A DNA stretch of 36,178 bases from VRUE01 sp035557635 (GTDB lineage: Bacteria > Actinomycetota > Thermoleophilia > Solirubrobacterales > 70-9), in assembly GCA_035557635.1 (NCBI GenBank), contig DATMDR010000050.1, forward strand, positions 1-36,178, given 5' to 3'. The position numbers were made by a program, and so were the translations under genes. Within the stretch, counting starts at the first letter, position 1. Each line of letters starts with the position of its first letter. The notes beneath the pieces were generated by a model. The model saw nothing but the letters and a program-made list of their open reading frames with translations. It did not search any database and had not been told where the DNA came from. Of the stretch, positions 6,452-13,478 are shown piece by piece.

Positions 6452-7996
6452 CTAGGCGACCGGCTCGAGCGGCTCGGCGGCCGAGCGGACCGAGGACGGC
6501 CGGGAGAAGCGCATGGTGCCGTCGTCTATCGGCCCCCGCCTGATCGTGCGCAGGTCGAAGACGTAGTTCTGGCGCAGCTTCCAGGGTTCCTTCGAGCCCG
6601 ACCTGGGGAGCTGGTCGATCGAGCGCAGGACGTAGCCGGAGGTGAAGTCGAGCAGGGGTTCCGGGGTAACCGTCGGGTCGTTCACCTCGGCGACGCATTT
6701 GTCGTAGCCCTGCGCGTCCATGTGCGCCAGCAGGCGGCAGACGTACTCCGAGGTGAGATCGGCCTTCAGCGTCCAGGAAGCGTTGGTGTAGCCGACGGTG
6801 AGAGCGGAGTTGGGGACCCCGCTGAGCATCATCCCCTTGTAGGTCATCCGCGAGGGGATGTCGACGGCCTCGCCGTCGACGCTGACCTCGACGCCGCCGA
6901 GGAAGAGCAGATTGAGACCGGTGGCAGTGACGATCACGTCGGCCTCGAGCTCCCGCCCCGACTCGAGCTGCAGGCCGCGCTCGGTGAAGGTCTCGATGCG
7001 ATCGGTGACGACCTCGGCGTCGCCGCGGGAGATCGCCCTGAAGAGGTCGCCGTTGGGGACCGCGCAGAGACGCTGGTCCCAGGGGTCGTAGCGCGGTTCG
7101 AAGTGGGTGTCGATGTCGTAGCCGGCCGGCAGCGCCCGTTCGACCCCCTTGCGGAGGAACTTCCTCAACATGTCCGGGCGGCGACGGCTGAGCTGGTAGA
7201 CGAGGGTCTGGATCATGACGTTCTTCCAGCGCACGATCGGGTAGACGGCGCGGTGCGGGAGGATGCGGCGCAGCAGCTTGGCGACGGGGTCGACCGCAGG
7301 CAACGAGGCGACGTAGGTGGGCGAGCGCTGCAGCATCGTCACCTGCTCCGCGTCCCTGGCCATCGCCGGCACCAGGGTGACGGCGGTGGCGCCGCTGCCG
7401 ATCACCACCACCCGCTTGCCCTCGTACTCGAGGTCCTCGGGCCAGTGCTGGGGGTGAACGACGCGGCCGGCGAAGCGCTCCACGCCCTCGAACTCCGGGG
7501 TGTAGCCCTCGTCGTAGCGGAAGTAGCCGCTGCATATCCAGAGGAACCCGCAGCTGAAGCGCACCGTCTCCCCCGTATCCGTGCGCTCGGCCTCGACCAG
7601 CCAGCGCGTCTCGGCCGTCGACCACTCGGCCCGCACGACCTTGTGGCGGTAATGGATCTTGCGGTCGATCCCGGCCTCGCGCGCGGTGTCGCGGACGTAC
7701 TCGAGGATCGAGTCGCCGTCGGTGATCGTCTTCGAGTCCGTCCAGGGGCGGAACCGGTAGCCGAGCGTGTGCATGTCGGAGTCGGAGCGGATACCGGGGT
7801 AGCGGAAGAGGTCCCAGGTGCCACCGAGGTCCTCACGCGCCTCGAGGACCGCGTAGCTCGTGCCGGGGCGCCTGTCCTCGAGGTGCCAGGCGGCGCCAAT
7901 CCCAGAGAGGCCGGCGCCGACGATCAGTACGTCGAAGTGCTGAGGCGACGGCGCGGCTCCGTTGGAGGCGGCGGCCCCGTTGGAGGCGGCGTCCAT
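6452..7996 (-). CDS. Baeyer-Villiger-type flavin monooxygenase
   Basis: A 514-residue class B flavoprotein monooxygenase. The FAD site is GAGLSGIGAAWHL at about residues 27-39, followed by GGTWDLFRYPGIRSDSDMHT. The NADPH site is VIGSGATAVTL. Between them, FAGRVVHPQHWPEDL fits the Baeyer-Villiger fingerprint FxGxxxHxxxWP. It should insert oxygen next to a ketone or oxidise a soft heteroatom using NADPH and O2. A linker of repeated Ala-Ser-Asn-Gly lies at the N-terminus. It is a single-gene unit, convergent with the cyclase gene; an inverted repeat 22 bases upstream of the ATG (8018-8031) could be its operator. Confidence 0.92.
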   Translation of the reverse strand: MDAASNGAAASNGAAPSPQHFDVLIVGAGLSGIGAAWHLEDRRPGTSYAVLEAREDLGGTWDLFRYPGIRSDSDMHTLGYRFRPWTDSKTITDGDSILEYVRDTAREAGIDRKIHYRHKVVRAEWSTAETRWLVEAERTDTGETVRFSCGFLWICSGYFRYDEGYTPEFEGVERFAGRVVHPQHWPEDLEYEGKRVVVIGSGATAVTLVPAMARDAEQVTMLQRSPTYVASLPAVDPVAKLLRRILPHRAVYPIVRWKNVMIQTLVYQLSRRRPDMLRKFLRKGVERALPAGYDIDTHFEPRYDPWDQRLCAVPNGDLFRAISRGDAEVVTDRIETFTERGLQLESGRELEADVIVTATGLNLLFLGGVEVSVDGEAVDIPSRMTYKGMMLSGVPNSALTVGYTNASWTLKADLTSEYVCRLLAHMDAQGYDKCVAEVNDPTVTPEPLLDFTSGYVLRSIDQLPRSGSKEPWKLRQNYVFDLRTIRRGPIDDGTMRFSRPSSVRSAAEPLEPVA

Positions 7997-8017
7997 GACA
8001 CGAGATTGTGCCAGGTT

Positions 8018-8031
8018 GGCTGGTCAGCCAG
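8018..8031. promoter_or_regulatory. Inverted repeat upstream of the monooxygenase gene
   Basis: TGGCTG-GT-CAGCCA has perfect 6-bp arms with a 2-base spacer. It lies 22 bases upstream of the monooxygenase ATG at 7996, a position expected for an operator over the promoter. The size is like many TetR-type sites, but no regulator gene is adjacent. Confidence 0.35.
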
Positions 8032-8317
8032 TGTGACGTGCGACGCAGTGGGCAAGCCGCCGCTTCGCCTTGCGCAAAGCGGCGGCATGCCGGCGATTCG
8101 GGCCCTCTGAGCGGAGACGGCGCAGCGCCCGCTCCCGCGCGGCTTTCGCGCCTGGGCATATCGGCGGGCCAGCGGCGTCGGAGACCGGCGGCGGTCCAAC
8201 CTGGACAGGGGGACCATCGCCAGGTGCGGTGACTTTGCCGGGATCGCCTTGATCCGGGTCACCTGGCTGGTTGCCTTTGGGATCGGACTCCTCCTCGCCT
8301 TCGCCGATCACGATCAT
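8024..8317 (-). CDS. Possible small protein, Pro/Gly-rich with basic Cys-bounded C-terminus
   Basis: Weak call in a 358-base stretch (7997-8354) with no certain gene. The 97-residue frame starts with an acidic segment (MIVIGEGEEESD), continues Pro/Gly-rich, and ends with a basic helix between two cysteines (PICPGAKAARERALRRLR ... RRLAHC). Such Cys-bounded basic repeats occur in small secreted proteins of this clade, but no signal peptide is visible. A 10-bp perfect stem (GCCGCCGCTT, 8056-8065, pairing with 8077-8086) falls inside it. The gene may be a decayed fragment next to the reductase scar, or chance. Confidence 0.25.
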   Translation of the reverse strand: MIVIGEGEEESDPKGNQPGDPDQGDPGKVTAPGDGPPVQVGPPPVSDAAGPPICPGAKAARERALRRLRSEGPNRRHAAALRKAKRRLAHCVARHTG

Positions 8318-8354
8318 CCGCTGGGCACTCGACTAGAGAGGAACCCAGAATTTT

Positions 8355-8414
8355 CTAATGCGGGGGCCGGCCGGTGTAGCCGGTGGCGCCGAAGACGACG
8401 ATCCGCCCCGCCAT
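8355..8414 (-). pseudogene. 5' remnant of a saccharopine dehydrogenase-like reductase gene
   Basis: The ATG at 8414 shares a base with the VOC stop (TGATG) and encodes MAGRIVVFGATGYTGRPPH before a TAG. The first 16 residues are the start of the NAD(P)-binding fold found in saccharopine dehydrogenase/trans-acting enoyl reductase proteins (VVFGATGYTG nucleotide loop). The normal protein would continue for about 380 residues. The sequence instead leaves the family at residue 17. This looks like a deletion scar in which only the translationally coupled start survived. Confidence 0.6.
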
Positions 8415-8782
8415 CAGCCGGCGTTCTCGTACGGCGCGTAGCGGCTGTGCAGCATTAGGTCGTTGCCGTCGGGATCACGGAAGAAGGCCATGTGGCAGAC
8501 GCCGGTATCCATCGTCTCCCCCATGAACTCCACTCCTTTCGCCTCCAGCTCGGCGCGGGCGGCGGCGACGTCGTCCACGTGCAACGCCGGATGGGCGTTG
8601 TGCTGTGGCTCGAACTCCATCCCGAACCGCTTCGGCTCCCAGATCGCGAAGCAGGTCTCCCCGACCCAGAACTCGAACCGCGAGTTCTCGTCCGGCCGCA
8701 ATCCCAGCGTCTCCACGTAAAACGCCCGCGAGCGCTCGGCGTCCTGCGAGGGCACTCCGACGAAGTCCAGCTTGCCGATCAT
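8414..8782 (-). CDS. VOC family protein (glyoxalase/bleomycin-resistance fold)
   Basis: A 122-residue vicinal-oxygen-chelate protein built of two beta-alpha-beta-beta-beta modules: MIGKLDFVGVPSQDAERSRA with FYVETLGLRP, and HPALHVDDVAAARAELEAKG with FFRDPDGNDLMLHSRY. H in HPALHVDD and the C-terminal acidic position are candidate metal ligands. The role could be an isomerase, dioxygenase or drug-binding protein. ATG at 8782 is preferred over an in-frame start ten codons upstream because AGGAGG lies six bases before it. Its stop overlaps the start of a truncated reductase gene, so it was once the first gene of an operon. Confidence 0.88.
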   Translation of the reverse strand: MIGKLDFVGVPSQDAERSRAFYVETLGLRPDENSRFEFWVGETCFAIWEPKRFGMEFEPQHNAHPALHVDDVAAARAELEAKGVEFMGETMDTGVCHMAFFRDPDGNDLMLHSRYAPYENAG

Positions 8783-8850
8783 CGCAACCTCCTGGTTCGG
8801 GGCTTGTCTCACGAAGCCGAAGGCTACGCAGATCGGAGCGATGGAGAAGA

Positions 8851-8878
8851 ACCAGGGCCGCCCGAAGGCGGCCCTGGT
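8851..8878 (-). terminator. 12-bp stem with UUCG tetraloop and short U-rich tail
   Basis: Read leftward, ACCAGGGCCGCC is separated from its exact complement by TTCG, with a C-G closing pair: the extra-stable cUUCGg tetraloop. It is followed by ttcttctcc, a weak U tract. It lies 69 bases upstream of the VOC start, so it would end or attenuate transcripts entering from the leader-like element at 8991-9056. Read rightward, no U tract follows. Confidence 0.6.
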
Positions 8879-8990
8879 CAGGTGCTTGGAACGAACGCGG
8901 GAACGACGACCGCGTGGGACGAAGCGCGGCCTCCCTTTGCTCGCCGGTGCCCGGGTTGGATTCCGCCGGGCGGCCCAAACAGTGCGGTGC

Positions 8991-9035
8991 CTAGCGGCCC
9001 TGCACCTCCAGGGTCCCCTGAAGCATGTGACTCAA
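8991..9035 (-). CDS. Candidate 14-codon leader peptide
   Basis: TTG at 9035 opens LSHMLQGTLEVQGR and a TAG. It is placed eleven bases after the AGGAGG of an exceptionally complete Shine-Dalgarno sequence (9040-9056), which argues that something is translated here. About 110 bases downstream is a strong UUCG hairpin. The residue content shows no obvious run of a regulatory amino acid. An internal ATG at codon 4 is an alternative start. No family is recognised. Confidence 0.4.
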   Translation of the reverse strand: MSHMLQGTLEVQGR

Positions 9036-9039
9036 AATA

Positions 9040-9056
9040 GGACCACCTCCTTTCTC
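9040..9056 (-). promoter_or_regulatory. Extended Shine-Dalgarno sequence, near-full anti-SD complement
   Basis: Read leftward the sequence is GAGAAAGGAGGTGGTCC. The opposite strand (GGACCACCTCCTTTCT) matches the 3' end of bacterial 16S rRNA (GGATCACCTCCTTTCT) at 15 of 16 positions, and the one change still allows G-U pairing. Ordinary genes here have four to six matching bases or none. It is not a 16S gene end, because the flanking bases do not match rRNA. Confidence 0.6.
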
Positions 9057-9090
9057 TGGTGATCCGATTGAACCAAACCGGCCAGTCCCT

Positions 9091-9429
9091 CTACAAGGGA
9101 CTAGGCGCAACTTGGCTCAGCGCCCGCTCCCGCATCCAGAGAAACAGGGGCAGGCCGAAGCAGAGGCCGACCAGGAGCGTGGCCGGGATGCAGACCCACC
9201 AGCGCTCGATCGCCGCCCGCGGCCCCTCCACGGCAGCCCAGACGAAGAAGACAAGCGAAGCGATGACGAGGTCGACCAGCAACTGCGTCGACGGGATGCT
9301 TGCGGTCCAGAGCGAGAAGTAGCTGCCCAGCTCGAAGCCCTCGTCGACCAGGAAGGCGCCGACGAAGACATTCGGAATGACGAAGCCGGCAACCGTGAGG
9401 ACCAGCAGCAGGCGCTCTCTCACGGGCAC
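9091..9429 (-). CDS. DUF2834-type small membrane protein
   Basis: About 112 residues with three hydrophobic helices: LLLVLTVAGFVIPNVFVGAF, LLVDLVIASLVFFVWAAVEG, and CIPATLLVGLCFGLPLFLWM. The second helix begins with the LVDL motif and ends in E-GPRAA, and the protein ends at R-E-R; this fits the DUF2834 family (integral membrane, function unknown). GTG at 9429 follows the stop of no upstream gene but lies four bases downstream of the FAD-oxidoreductase stop (9433), so the two form one leftward operon. A 7-bp inverted repeat (agtccct, 9084-9102) straddles its stop codon and may act as a weak terminator. Confidence 0.75.
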   Translation of the reverse strand: MPVRERLLLVLTVAGFVIPNVFVGAFLVDEGFELGSYFSLWTASIPSTQLLVDLVIASLVFFVWAAVEGPRAAIERWWVCIPATLLVGLCFGLPLFLWMRERALSQVAPSPL

Positions 9430-9432
9430 ACC

Positions 9433-10737
9433 CTAAACGCGCGGAAGCCGTTGCCGCGCCCGCCGCTGCCTGGCGCGGGCGCCCTGCTTGCGGACTTCCG
9501 TCGCGGCCTCCTTCACCATCGCGGGGACCTCGCGCGGTCGCCGGCGGGCGACGCGTCCCGCAGCTCGGCCGATCCGGCGGGGCGTGAACAGGCTCGAGGG
9601 CAGGATCTCATGGTTGAGCACCCGCAGGAGGCCCTCGGTGGCTTCGTCGTCCTCGGCGAGGTCGCGGATGACCTGGTTCGCGAGCGGCAAAGAGCTCGGC
9701 TCGCCGAGGTCGGTGGCGAACCAGTGCATCTCGTAGCCGTCCTCGTCCCGCCACCGCCACCAGCGGCGAAGCCCCTCGTCGAGATCGGCCGCTCCGCCGA
9801 GGCCCGCGACGACGACGTCGGCGAGACGCTCTGCATGGCGGAGGGCGTCGGCCATGCCCTGTGCCGGCGATGGGTCCTTGAAGTGGCCGGCATCGCCAAG
9901 CAAGGCCCACCCCGGTCCCACCGCCTCCCGGAAGTAGCCGCGCCAGTAGGGCATCACCCTGATCGGGCCGACCCGCTTCGCGTCGGCCAGCAGCTCGGAC
10001 AGCTCAGGCCAGGCCTCGAGGCCGGCCTTGAAGTTGTCCTCCCGCGCAGAGAGGAAGGCGTCCTTTTCCTCCATCGGCGGGCATACCGCGGCGAGGTAGA
10101 GGCCGGCGTCGGTCGGACAGGCGACGTATGCCAGCTCCCCCAGCGACCCGAGGCGCAGCCGCTTCTCGGTTTCGGTCGCGTCCTCGAAGTAGGCCCAGGC
10201 GAACAGCCGACCCGGAGGCGCGACGTAGTACTCGTCGGCGCCGACGAGGCTCGCCACCGTCGAGTTGCGCCCGTCGGCGCCGACGACGAGGCGCGCGCGG
10301 AGTGGCCCGCGCGCAGTCTTCACCCCGGCGACGCGGTCGCCATCCCAGAGCAGGCCGGTCGCGCGGGTGCCCGTGCGCACCTCGGCCCCGGCGGCAGCGG
10401 CCGCCTCCACCAACAAGTGGTCAAGCGTCACCCGGCGCATGGACAGGGGCGGGGCCTCAAATTCATACGCGTCGAGCCCCGTGTCGATCCGTGCGTGGTC
10501 GGTGACGAACGTGAAGCGGTCAAGGAGCACCGCACCCGCGGCGACGATCGCATCGAGCATCCCGTACCGCTCAAGGATCGCCACGCCCGAAGGCTGGATC
10601 ACGTGAGTCGAGAGCGTCTCGCTGGGGAACTCGGACTTGTCCACCACGCAGACGCGCAGGCCGCGGCGGGCGAGCATCACTGCCAAGGGAGAGCCGGCGC
10701 AGCGCCCCCCCACAACAACCACGTCGAAGTCCGTCAC
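9433..10737 (-). CDS. FAD-dependent oxidoreductase (geranylgeranyl-reductase/PHBH-like)
   Basis: A 434-residue flavoprotein of the p-hydroxybenzoate hydroxylase structural class. The FAD-binding loop is VVVVGGRCAGSPLAVMLARR at residues 5-24, followed by RLVVGADGRNSTVASLVGA and the GD motif GPGWALLGDAGHFKDP with PSPAQGMADALRHAE. It may hydroxylate or dehydrogenate a lipid-like or aromatic substrate. The C-terminus is strongly basic (ARARQRRARQRLPRV), which is unusual and may sit against the membrane. GTG at 10737 is five bases after the serine hydrolase stop, so these genes are co-transcribed leftward. Longer upstream frames overlap that gene and were rejected. Confidence 0.88.
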   Translation of the reverse strand: MTDFDVVVVGGRCAGSPLAVMLARRGLRVCVVDKSEFPSETLSTHVIQPSGVAILERYGMLDAIVAAGAVLLDRFTFVTDHARIDTGLDAYEFEAPPLSMRRVTLDHLLVEAAAAAGAEVRTGTRATGLLWDGDRVAGVKTARGPLRARLVVGADGRNSTVASLVGADEYYVAPPGRLFAWAYFEDATETEKRLRLGSLGELAYVACPTDAGLYLAAVCPPMEEKDAFLSAREDNFKAGLEAWPELSELLADAKRVGPIRVMPYWRGYFREAVGPGWALLGDAGHFKDPSPAQGMADALRHAERLADVVVAGLGGAADLDEGLRRWWRWRDEDGYEMHWFATDLGEPSSLPLANQVIRDLAEDDEATEGLLRVLNHEILPSSLFTPRRIGRAAGRVARRRPREVPAMVKEAATEVRKQGARARQRRARQRLPRV

Positions 10738-10741
10738 GCCG

Positions 10742-11890
10742 TCAACGCAGCGCTCGGCAGACCGCCTGGGTCTGCGCGCGCCGGATCGCGCCGGCGACCT
10801 GCTGGGACCCCTGTCCGGGGACGATCTGGGCGTTGACGACGAAGACGACCGAGCGCTGCCCGGCGGCGTCCCCGGCGACGAAGAGCCGATAGCCGGGGAA
10901 CGACCCGGTGTGACCGTAGACGTCGCCGCAGCGGGTGTCGTAGCGGAAGATGCCGAGCCCGGCGGAGTTACGGCCCGGGCCCGGAGGCGAGGAGGTTCCG
11001 GGGCGGAACGCACCGTTCAGGCGGCGCGAGGCGCGCAGGATCGTCGGCACGTAGACGGGGACGAAGCGCGCCAGGTCGGCCGGGGTCGAGACGATCCCGC
11101 CCGAGGCCCAGGCGCCGGCGGGGTTGATCAGCTCGCTGACGTCCTCGGGCCTCTTTTCCGGCTCGACGTCGTAGCCGTGCATGAACGGGCGGGGCATCGC
11201 GACCGTCCGCGGCAAGCTGCTGCCGCCCATCCGGAGCGGCCCGAAGATCTCACCCCGAAGCAGGCTCGGGTAGGAGCGGCCGGCGGCCTCCTCCTCCATC
11301 AGCCCCGCGGCGATGTTGTCGGTGTCGGAGTAGTGGTAGTCGGAGCCGGGGGCGAACTCGAGCGGATCGTCGCGGACGAAGTCCGTCAGCTGCCGCGGCG
11401 CCAGGTAGGCGGCGGGGTCGGCGTTGAGCTGCTCGCCGAACTCGGGGGCCTGGATGTACTCGGGCAAGCCGCTGGTGTGCTGGAGCAGCTGACGCAGCGT
11501 CACGCCTTCGGCGTTGGGCAGAACCCCGGGGATGCTCGAGCCGAGGGTGTCGCTCAGCGAGAGCGATCCCTCCCGGGCGAGCAGCACCGCGAGGTAGGCG
11601 CTGAACCCCTTGGAGACGCTGGCGATGCGCACGTGTTCGTTGCGCTCGGGCACGCGGCCGCTGGCGACGTCGGCGAAGCCCGCGTAGAAGAAGTCCGTCC
11701 GCCGCTCGCCCGGGCGCCGTTCCCGGTCGATCAGAACGGAGATTCCCGGCGGCCCGACGTTCGAGGAGACGATGCCGGTGAGCATGCCCCGCAGCTTCGG
11801 CGGCGCAGCTGCAGCCGGACTAGCCAGCGCGGCGCAGAGCGCGAGGCAAGCCACCCATACGGCCAAGACGCTGCGTCCAGTGCGAGGCAT
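10742..11890 (-). CDS. Secreted serine hydrolase, beta-lactamase/D-aminopeptidase family
   Basis: A 382-residue exported enzyme. Residues 1-29 form a signal peptide (VLAVWVACLALCAALASPA then AAAAP). The nucleophile motif is SVSK (SxxK) in IRIASVSKGFSAYLAVL-like context, followed by LLQHTSGLPEY, a YHYSDTDN segment where class C enzymes have YxN, and GHTGSFPGY as the KTG equivalent. It probably acts on peptidoglycan peptides, D-amino peptides or esters outside the membrane. It diverges from the aldehyde dehydrogenase gene. A TAGTCT box ends seven bases before the ATG, implying a leaderless message; the adjoining 16 bases are almost identical to those before the restriction endonuclease gene. 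Confidence 0.9.
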   Translation of the reverse strand: MPRTGRSVLAVWVACLALCAALASPAAAAPPKLRGMLTGIVSSNVGPPGISVLIDRERRPGERRTDFFYAGFADVASGRVPERNEHVRIASVSKGFSAYLAVLLAREGSLSLSDTLGSSIPGVLPNAEGVTLRQLLQHTSGLPEYIQAPEFGEQLNADPAAYLAPRQLTDFVRDDPLEFAPGSDYHYSDTDNIAAGLMEEEAAGRSYPSLLRGEIFGPLRMGGSSLPRTVAMPRPFMHGYDVEPEKRPEDVSELINPAGAWASGGIVSTPADLARFVPVYVPTILRASRRLNGAFRPGTSSPPGPGRNSAGLGIFRYDTRCGDVYGHTGSFPGYRLFVAGDAAGQRSVVFVVNAQIVPGQGSQQVAGAIRRAQTQAVCRALR

Positions 11891-11897
11891 CGTCAGG

Positions 11898-11903
11898 AGA
11901 CTA
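11898..11903 (-). promoter_or_regulatory. Candidate -10 box (TAGTCT), leaderless start of serine hydrolase
   Basis: Read leftward, TAGTCT is followed by CCTGACG and the ATG at 11890. The sequence from the box through the start codon differs at one of 16 positions from that before the endonuclease gene (33824-33839). Confidence 0.45.
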
Positions 11904-11962
11904 TTCGTCCGAAGGCGTCCACAACACACTTGTTCCCCGGCGATAGCCTGACCACACCTCTG

Positions 11963-13465
11963 ATGCCGACGGAGATCAACCACACCACTGCGCTGCTGAT
12001 CGGAGGCGAACGGGTCAACGGGGACGGCGCGGCGCTCTCGGTGGAGAACCCGTTCACCACCGAGACGATCGCCGAGGCGCCCGCCGCCTCGCCAGAGCAG
12101 GTCGACGCGGCGGTGAGCGCCGCGCGGGAGGCCTGGCCGGCGTGGGCGCACACGACCGCCGGGGAGCGCTGCGAGCTGCTGCACGAGGTCGCGCGACGGC
12201 TGCGCGAGGGTGCCGAGGAGCTGGCGCGGACGATGACCGCCGAGGGCGGCAAGCCGCTGCTGGAGAACCGCGACGAGCTGGAGTGGACCGCCGCCGCCTT
12301 CGACTACTACGCCGAGATCGGTCGCGACCACGCCGGTCGCGTGATCCCGCCGATCGAGTCAACGCAGCTGGCGCTGGTGCTGAAGGACCCACTCGGGGTC
12401 GTCGGCTGCATCGTCCCCTGGAACTACCCGCTGCTGCTCCTCGCCTGGAAGGTGGCGCCGGCGCTGGCGGCCGGCAACTGCGTCGTCTGCAAGCCGTCCG
12501 AGCTGACCCCGCTCTCGACCCTGATGCTGGCGCCGGTCTTTGAGCACCTGCCGCCGGGCGTGGTCAACCTCGTCGCCGGCGGCGGCGACGTCGGCGCCGC
12601 GATCGCCTCCCACCCGGGCGTCGACTGCGTCGCCTTCACCGGCTCGGTCGCGACCGGCAAGAAGGTCGCCGCGGCCTGCACCGGACGGATGGCGCGGATG
12701 AACCTGGAGATGGGCGGCAAGGACGCCTTCATCGTCTGCGCCGACGTCGCCTCCGAGCTGGAGGTCGCCGCCCGCGGCGGCGCCTGGGCCGCATTCCTCA
12801 ACGCTGGTCAAGTCTGCACCTCGGCCGAGCGCTTCTACGTGGTCGAAGAGGTCTTCGACGAGTACGTCAGCGCCTTCGTCGAGCACACGCGCAGCCTCGT
12901 CCTCGGCGACCCGTTCGAGGCCGGGACCGACATCGGCCCGATGGTCTCCGAGCCCCAGCGCGCCAAGGTGATCGCGCAACTGGAGGCGGCGAGCGCGGCG
13001 GGAGCCGAGGTGCTCGTCGGCGGCGACAGCGGCGGCATGGAGCGCGGGCACTTCCTCTCCCCCGCCGTCGTCGTCGGCGCCGCCCCCAACAGCGCCCTGC
13101 TGCGCGAGGAGACCTTCGGCCCGGTCGCCCCGATCGTGCCGGTGGCATCGCTGGACGAGGCGATCGCGCAGGCGAACAGCACCGAGTTCGGCCTCGGCGC
13201 CAACGTCTACACCAGCGACCTGGAGAGCGCGATGCGCTGCATGCGCGAGCTGCGCGCCGGCACGGTCTGGATCAACGACCCGCTGACCGACAACGACGCC
13301 GGCCCCTTCGGCGGCTTCAAGCAGTCCGGCCTCGGTCGCGAGCTGGGGCGCGAGGGCCTAGAGGCTTTCCAGGAGACCAAGCACGTCCACATGGAGTCGC
13401 GGATCGAGCGCAAGGAATGGTGGTACCCGTACAGCGAGCACGGGGGTGGATCAGGGGGTCAGTAG
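11963..13465 (+). CDS. Aldehyde dehydrogenase (betaine-aldehyde/succinate-semialdehyde type)
   Basis: A 500-residue NAD(P)-dependent aldehyde dehydrogenase. It shows the cofactor-binding VVGCIVPWNYPLLLLAWKVA, the lysine of NCVVCKPSE, FTGSVATGKKVAAA, the general base in NLEMGGKD, the nucleophilic cysteine in NAGQVCTSAERFYV, and the late EETFGPVAP and GPFGGFKQSGLGRELG motifs. It oxidises an aldehyde to the acid. The ATG at 11963 (MPTEINHTTALLIGG) gives the family length; the reading frame is open far upstream but through the divergent hydrolase. The downstream sugar aminotransferase begins at the ALDH end, though a metabolic link is not obvious. Confidence 0.93.
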   Translation: MPTEINHTTALLIGGERVNGDGAALSVENPFTTETIAEAPAASPEQVDAAVSAAREAWPAWAHTTAGERCELLHEVARRLREGAEELARTMTAEGGKPLLENRDELEWTAAAFDYYAEIGRDHAGRVIPPIESTQLALVLKDPLGVVGCIVPWNYPLLLLAWKVAPALAAGNCVVCKPSELTPLSTLMLAPVFEHLPPGVVNLVAGGGDVGAAIASHPGVDCVAFTGSVATGKKVAAACTGRMARMNLEMGGKDAFIVCADVASELEVAARGGAWAAFLNAGQVCTSAERFYVVEEVFDEYVSAFVEHTRSLVLGDPFEAGTDIGPMVSEPQRAKVIAQLEAASAAGAEVLVGGDSGGMERGHFLSPAVVVGAAPNSALLREETFGPVAPIVPVASLDEAIAQANSTEFGLGANVYTSDLESAMRCMRELRAGTVWINDPLTDNDAGPFGGFKQSGLGRELGREGLEAFQETKHVHMESRIERKEWWYPYSEHGGGSGGQ

Positions 13466-13478
13466 CCTCGACGTCGCC

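Noticed and set aside
6722..8110. 462-codon rightward frame opposite the monooxygenase
   Set aside because: Residue pattern is a mirror of the GC-rich gene on the other strand; the leftward frame has full FAD, NADPH and Baeyer-Villiger motifs.
8249..8458. 69-codon rightward frame across the reductase scar
   Set aside because: It crosses the VOC 3' end in antisense, ends in Arg/Ser-rich shadow sequence, and has no supported start.
9040..9056. Possible 3' end of a 16S rRNA gene on the rightward strand
   Set aside because: Only the terminal 16 bases match (one mismatch); the preceding bases do not resemble helix 45 or the rest of 16S.
9112..10836. 574-codon rightward frame
   Set aside because: Antisense shadow of the FAD oxidoreductase.
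10637..11962. 442-codon rightward extension of the aldehyde dehydrogenase
   Set aside because: It is antisense to the serine hydrolase with its signal peptide and SxxK; the dehydrogenase family starts at 11963.
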